Under the pieces are notes generated by a model. The model saw only the letters and a program-made list of their open reading frames with translations, searched no databases and had not been told where the DNA came from. The position numbers were made by a program, and so were the translations under genes. From Dissophora ornata (Eukaryota > Mortierellomycota > Mortierellomycetes > Mortierellales > Mortierellaceae), in assembly GCA_025201705.1 (NCBI GenBank), contig MU616817.1, positions 1 through 39,568 on the forward strand: a DNA stretch of 39,568 bases. The letters run 5' to 3'. Positions 34,884 to 39,568 of this stretch are shown one piece after another. Position 1 is the stretch's first letter; each line of letters opens with the position of its first letter.

Positions 34884-35137
34884 TCAGTGAACAGTGATTT
34901 GAATGGTGCTTACTGGTACACCTTTGCTAACTATTTTTGAGAGTGTAGTTTTCACACGCAGCTTTATCTCCGACTTGACAGTATCAACCGAGTGGGACAC
35001 GCTCCAGAAGATGAGTTTGTCTACATCGATGTCGTGGAAATTGATGGCCTTTCTGCATTATAAGTCTCTTGAGGTTTTACCGATGGATTCTGTCAAGCGA
35101 GCGGAAAGGGAAAGACATTTGAGAAAGCGCAGAACAT
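34884..35137 (-). pseudogene. Degenerate Crinkler (CRN) N-terminal domain relic
   Basis: One minus frame reads TESIGKTSRDL, a TAA stop (35058-35060), then RKAINFHDIDVDKLIFW and, about 27 residues on, a Leu-Ser-Lys-Ile-Val... segment ending VPVSTIQITVH before TGA (34884-34886). The Crinkler N-terminal domain has the order T-(I/V)-x2-L-K...I-K...F-x-D-(I/V)-x-A-D-x-L-x-L-W, and later P-x3-T-I-H-(I/V)-x-V-Q; spacing and key residues agree. The in-frame stop, the lack of a clear start and of any C-terminal effector domain behind it indicate a decayed fragment. Crinklers are modular proteins best known as oomycete effectors and present in Mortierella and Rhizophagus. Recognition is by pattern only; a highly diverged exon of a spliced gene is the alternative. 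Confidence 0.5.
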
Positions 35138-35662
35138 GTCGGCTGGTGTGAGAGCAGTTAGTGATGGCAACAACAAAAGAAAAGAAAAAGGGTGCTCATC
35201 TCTAAACCTTCTCATTCAGCCTCTCGCCCGATGCATGGGCCGGCGATGCTGCTTACCAAAGCCTGCAATCCGGCTCAAGAAACTTATAATAACAGACACT
35301 AATAGTACCGCTGTCCTGATTTCAATGATTGTTAGTAAAATCATACACCTTCGCCCCAGTGTACTCAGTTTTCCAGCTGCAGGTGCTTGAGTGATTTCTC
35401 AAAATTCGTAGCGTCAGCTCTTTTGATGCGCGGATACAGAAAACCGAGAAGGAACAGAGGACGGGGTGAGGACAGCGCCACAGGGGTAAGATAGAGAAGG
35501 CGAAATGCATGAAAGGTTAAAAGTGCCTTAATGTTGTGAAAAGGAACGGCTTTGGTGCAGATGCATGCATCAAGGATAGATGAAAATGTTTGATTTCATG
35601 GATTGGGGATAATGCATTTGCTCAAGGATGGTCTAAATGAACTGCATCGCGTTCACAAAGGC

Positions 35663-35670
35663 TATAAAAA
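35663..35670 (+). promoter_or_regulatory. TATA box (TATAAAAA)
   Basis: Consensus TATA box followed by a CT/CTT-rich leader (about 35730-35880). It is 290 bp upstream of the ATG at 35956. Confidence 0.45.
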
Positions 35671-35955
35671 AGACTGCCCAAGTTCCTTGGCCACAATATA
35701 ATCCACAGGAAAATTACTCGTTGCTCGTCTCAGGTATACACCTTGCCCCTCGTCTTGTCCATGCCTTGTTTCCTACCTTGCAAATTATCTTGCATTATCC
35801 TCTCACCTCTTCCTTCATCTCCAGATTTCATAAACACAGCAAATTACTTATTCGCCCTTTTTCTTTTCTCACCTACGCAGCCTCTTCGTACCAAAGGTTG
35901 ACTGAAAATATCGTCTCCTTTGATCCCATCTACTTTGACAACGCCTTACCACAAA

Positions 35956-36117
35956 ATGGCAGAAACTGCCTTCAGAGGTGCTGGAATGGCCCTGACCACA
36001 TTTAATGGCAATGGTGGTAAAGATGAAGAGATCAAAGCGATTCGAGACCACTTGAATATGTACATGAACCTCATCATGAATCCCACCAACTGGATCCAAC
36101 TTTGGCCACGCAAATAA
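35956..36117 (+). CDS. Possible small protein gene (53 aa, or spliced to an exon at 36230)
   Basis: ATG in a good context (ACAAAATGGCA) opens 53 codons: MAETAFRGAGMALTTF, then KDEEIKAIRDHLNMYMNLIM, ending in WPRK and TAA. A TATA box and pyrimidine-rich leader precede it. Alternative: a donor GTAAAG at 36017 joined to the acceptor at 36229 (TCAACTAG) keeps the frame and gives DLGFIVQKGHIKKTAHRL and about 34 further residues to a TAA near 36380. Neither product resembles a family I know. The first stretch reads as coding in both models only up to 36016. Confidence 0.35.
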   Translation: MAETAFRGAGMALTTFNGNGGKDEEIKAIRDHLNMYMNLIMNPTNWIQLWPRK

Positions 36118-36685
36118 GTCAACTATCTGGTACTGTTTTGGATTATACGACATGCCTGCAGACTAATGACAAAAAAACTCCCCTAGGCCGTTTTCTAACT
36201 ATATCCGCCACATCCTGTTCAACTAGATCTTGGATTCATTGTGCAGAAGGGCCATATCAAGAAGACCGCGCACAGACTACGGGTCACTTGGATGCCTCTG
36301 GCGCCGAACCGCCGAAGCGTTACACTGAGGGACATGACATGTCAACCACTGCAGTTTAAGTTGACGTGTGAAATGAATTAAGAAGTTGTGAAAATCCTTC
36401 GCTTCGATCAAGAAGACAAAGCTAAGATTGACAGCGCCTAATCGAGCGAGAGACCGGTCAAAAGGGCACAAGCCGATGGATCAAGAGGGACCTCGGGCAG
36501 CAGCTAGAATAGAGATCTTGCATGTTTGTCTCATGCCCGCCCACCTCACCAAGTTTCTACCTGGCTGTGGCTGGGGACCACTGATGCAGCATCGTTGCGC
36601 ATCCTCAAAATCGCAAAGCAGGTTTTTTGTGATTTTTAATTGTGCACGACATATCGTACGCTATGAATATGTAGCCTGACTCCAT

Positions 36686-39254
36686 TTATACTACCAGTTT
36701 CTGATCCGTTGACGCCATCGTCGTCGTCGTCACCTCAATAGTAGTAGTCTCAGTGGTTGTTGCCTGGGAAATCTCTGTTGACGCAAGGGTATTGGTTTCG
36801 ACAATCGCTGCCACCGCAGCAACAACAGCTTCAGGAGCCGGTGGGACGTCCAGAACATGGTTTGTCTGTGGCTTCATGCCCTCAATAATGCCTACAGGTT
36901 GTTGTTCCGTGGCGGCGGGCGTAGTGGTTACGTCGGTCGATTTTTCTATAGGACTCACAACCTCGCCACCACCGCCATTCTCCTGAGCCTTCTCCATCAT
37001 GCTCTTGTACTGCTTGATCAACTTGATAGAGCGGTCCACAATATGATGAGAGTCTTTGCTAAACTGAAGGGCAGAGATCTTTTTCATCAAGCGTCCGATC
37101 TTAGTGTCCTGTGTAGAACGGGATAGTCATTGGGTTTCGCCAAATTGGACTGGTTAGATACAATCTTCAATACATCTGCCTCTCTTGAAATTTGAATGAA
37201 CAGGCTACTGACCTTCAACATCTGTAAATCAATCTCAAATGCCTCGACCTCCTCAAGAATAGGAGAAGCGCGCTCAAGGTTCTAGAGGGCCATGCAGCGT
37301 TTTGTCAACAAACCTGTCGTCTAGGTAGCATAAGTGAGACGTATATCATAATCAATCTGTGAACCGTACCTGGACAAGAACTTCGTCCGAAAGCCCTTCG
37401 ACCAATAGTAGCTTCTGTAACTTGTGGCGCAGCTTCAACAAACGCTCATTTGGCTGTCCGGCTAAAGTGATTGGGAAATGGTGAGTCAATGCCGATCCCT
37501 TGCCACCAATTTTAGCTTTTCCCAAACGATACGCCCAACATACTTCTCAGTTTCTTCTTCGCGCGAGTGTTTTCGCCAGAGTCTCCGGCATCGTCCTCGG
37601 ATTTCCTGGTGCGGCCATTACTGGTGTCAACACCGCTAATGTCATCGTCTATGCTCCTTTTATCGGACTCCAGGCGGCTACGGGCAGCAACGCTTGCACG
37701 CTTCTTGGTCTATCCGACAAGGTATCAATAATATGGTCAGTACCTGTGCCGAGTCCATGATCTTTCCATCAAACTGATGTGGCCATCATTCTGCTCACCT
37801 TGGGTGCTTCCTCCTCATCCTCGTTTTCGTCCGCAGGTACAGATCGCTTCGGAGGCTTGCGCTTTGCGGCCGGATCCTCAGTTGCACTCGATCTCCGCTT
37901 CTTTTCTGCAGGTTCAGCTTTGGTAGATTTCTTTGTCTTGGCAGCAGCCCTCTTGCGAGTTGGAGTCTCATGTTCGTATGCCTCTTCTTCCTCGCCATCA
38001 TCGTACTCATTTTGCTCCGCGGTTGTGATCCTAACGAGACTGGGGTCTAGTGCCTCACTAAGTGCGGTCCTCAAGGCGTTCCCCTTTCGTAGTGATGACT
38101 TTGCCTTCTCAGCAGAGGCTGGATCAAAAGTTTTCAACTCGGATGTCCCGAACCAGCCACTAGGGAGAGGGCAGTGTCATGGATTGAATGGAAGGAAAAG
38201 CGCTGATGAGTGATTTGCAAGTCAAGTGATTGGGTTCGCGGGGTAGGAGTCGTGTGGGTTGATAATGAAATTAAATTAAATATTCGCCCTATTGAGTCCC
38301 GCGCTGGATCCTAACATGTCACAATAATACATGTAAAAAAAATCTGACTGGGGAACGCCACAGAGGCCAGACGGGACAGGGAAAATTTCACGCTCGCCAA
38401 CGGCGCCAGACAAAAGACTTGCGCTCTCAGAACCATGCCAGATAGTATAGCATACTCAAATGTATTGTACCATTTACACACCCTGAATAACCGTCCTGCT
38501 GATGAGCCGCTCAATGCCAAAGATAAAGATCGATAGCAGAAACAGAAAGAGGGTAACATGGCTCGAGAAAGTGTCGCAATCCGGATCTTGTTGTATTGCT
38601 GTTGATTGTAATATGTCCGGATTGTATGTAGCCATTGCAAGGCCAACAACGGACGCGAAAAAAACAGGCGCCAACAAGAGCAAAAAACGTCAATGCCGAG
38701 CATTTGACAGTCTTGGGGAGGTGTATCCTGTTATAGAACCACGTCCCATATTGCCTCCCGTAAACAGTATTCCAAATCCATGGCCTCGCCCACGCCCATG
38801 GGAAGACAGGGAAACGGCTAACAGCAAAGCCAGAACCAAAAGAATCCGGCTCCACGAAACTCTTCTTGTCCACCTTGGATCGCACCTCTTGCCACATTCC
38901 AATTGTTGCTCCTATCCCATGATCGCTCTGCTATGTAAGAGCCACTTGCTACTTACTAGTCATAGGAGCCGAAAAAGAATACCGGCCAGACGGGTCTCTG
39001 TTTTGGTTTTCTGCTGCTGACGTTTTCAGGTAGGTCGTCCTCGCTTTCAATCTAATCACCGCGAAAACGACAAAAGATTGTTTCAGCAAAATGATTTCGT
39101 AGTTTCCTTGGATAGTGCCTGGTAGCTGCATAGCTGCAAAGACATCCATGATTTGATATTCCCAGCACTGAGTGCTTACACGAGCCGGCCACCAAGGGTA
39201 ACCTTTAAGCTTGGCAAAGACGGTTGTGCCAACCGAATATGGTTTTTCTGTCAT
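36686..39254 (-). CDS. PWWP-domain chromatin reader with LEDGF/HDGF-like integrase-binding-type domain (426 aa)
   Basis: Seven exons: 39180-39254, 38957-39051, 37799-38159, 37544-37709, 37370-37461, 37213-37281, 36686-37108 (1281 bp); introns 128, 797, 89, 82, 88 and 104 bp. Residues 1 to about 75 form a PWWP domain: VGTTVFAKLKGYPWWPAR, then RPVWPVFFFGSYDYGWFGT with the aromatic cage, binding methylated histone H3 (K36 type) and DNA in this family. A Lys/Glu-rich linker with KRAAAKTKK and KKRR nuclear signals follows. Residues about 233-325 read NERLLKLRHKLQKLLLVEGL, NLERASPILEEVEAFEIDLQ, IGRLMKKISALQF and VDRSIKLIKQYKSMM, the helical bundle order of the TFIIS-N/LEDGF integrase-binding domain. 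The tail is Thr/Val/Ala-rich. The protein likely tethers partners to transcribed chromatin. Intron 2 is eight times longer than the others and contains a nested gene. Confidence 0.87.
38474..38897 (-). pseudogene. Nested two-TM membrane protein ORF inside PWWP intron 2, frameshifted at a 7-base homopolymer
   Basis: ATG at 38897 (context GGAATGTGG) opens a frame with good codon use: MWQEVRSKVDKKSFVEPDSF, a Trp/Arg-rich middle (PWAWARPWIWN, YGRQYGTWFYNR) and the start of a membrane segment KCSALTFFALVGACFF. At the T7 tract (A7, 38658-38664 on plus) the coherent reading passes to another frame: ASVVGLAMATYNPDI, then SHVTLFLFLLSIFIFGIERL and a basic end, TAA at 38474-38476. The 424-bp span is 141 codons plus one base. 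So two transmembrane helices with a short Cys-containing loop are visible, about 140 aa if the extra base is absent. It may be a sequencing/assembly error in the homopolymer or a true lesion. Same strand as the host gene. Family not recognised. Confidence 0.6.
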
Positions 39255-39568
39255 GGTTTTGGAAATATGGATATTCTGCGAGGAGAAACAGAGGTTGGGT
39301 CTGGGATGGATAAGATCCTGCTTTTGGTGATTTGCAATGGCGCACTCGATGGGCGAGAAGAGCGGTGCTTGCGGTATGGGTGAGAGGAGAAACAGAATCC
39401 GCCCTGGTTGATTGTAGGCAAAGTGTCGTCCCTGCAGAGAATCGGCTTTTGATTGACGAAGGTGGATCAGACGAAGTCCTGCGGGGCTGGGTTGGATTAG
39501 AGAAGAGAAAGAGAAAAGAAAGAGGGTGGAAGGGGAGCTGTCAGAAATGAAGAAACTCGACGGATCTG
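39255..39568. other. Upstream region of the PWWP gene
   Basis: Contains the promoter of the minus gene starting at 39254. No clear TATA; GA-rich on plus (39495-39530), therefore pyrimidine-rich on the sense strand. The plus ORFs (39153-39383, 39332-39550) overlap the gene or lack domains. Confidence 0.4.

Larger units (their letters stand above)
34479..36685. other. Intergenic region with Crinkler relic and candidate small gene
   Basis: Starts at the stop of the MHR factor and ends at the stop of the PWWP gene. It holds a degenerate Crinkler N-terminal domain (34884-35137, minus), a TATA box (35663-35670, plus) with a 53-codon ORF (35956-36117) and a second open stretch behind an acceptor at 36229. 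Minus ORF 34604-34816 has no domain. The rest shows nothing recognisable. Confidence 0.5.

Noticed and set aside
38690..38902. Alternative frame over the nested ORF giving a Gly/Arg-rich secreted peptide
   Set aside because: It begins at TTG, has TAG just upstream, and ends in TGA; the overlapping ATG-started frame has better codon use and needs only one base change to continue into the second helix.

Overview
The window is nuclear DNA of a filamentous fungus, most likely an early-diverging one near Mortierellomycotina/Mucoromycota. Evidence: almost every gene is split by short introns (76-211 bp, GT...AG, usually with a CTAAC-type branch point close to the acceptor); coding regions are fungal (HAM1-like protein, fungal transcription-factor middle domain, SOX-like HMG box, FAD monooxygenase); and there is a relic of a Crinkler N-terminal domain, a family known from oomycetes, chytrids, Rhizophagus and Mortierella. 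The lineage is an inference from gene content and intron style. There is no operon, phage, CRISPR array, rRNA or convincing tRNA.

Layout. 1-748 (-): 5' part of a GT-B-like protein resembling the N-terminal domain of arabinokinase. 1725-3881 (-): five-exon type II membrane glycosyltransferase-like protein. 4227-6380 (-): secreted-then-anchored kelch receptor-like protein. 8349-10743 (+): seven-exon mitochondrial dihydrolipoyl dehydrogenase (LPD1) with one GC-AG intron. 11965-14664 (+): HAM1-like protein. 15119-17943 (-): DUF229 alkaline-phosphatase-fold membrane protein. 18882-20991 (-): eight-exon FAD monooxygenase whose catalytic motif is assembled from an 11-nt and a 22-nt micro-exon. 21372-24758 (-): 1053-aa protein with low-complexity N-terminus, coiled coil and a W2 (eIF2B-epsilon/eIF5 type) domain. 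26145-28526 (-): HMG-box transcription factor. 30840-34478 (+): fungal-specific transcription factor without a visible zinc cluster and with a long Q-rich region. 34884-35137 (-): Crinkler relic. 36686-39254 (-): PWWP plus integrase-binding-domain-like chromatin reader; its 797-bp intron 2 holds a nested same-strand membrane-protein gene (38474-38897) with a one-base frameshift in a homopolymer.

Genes are independent units. The left half is mainly cell-surface/secretory and metabolic (two type II membrane enzymes, a kelch surface protein, LPD1, monooxygenase); the right part is rich in regulators (W2 protein, HMG box, MHR factor, PWWP reader). Three good TATA boxes (7398, 29209, 35663) sit in front of only very short ORFs and mark candidate small-protein or non-coding transcripts. 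Exon boundaries were assigned by eye from frame continuity and splice consensus; none is confirmed by transcript data.
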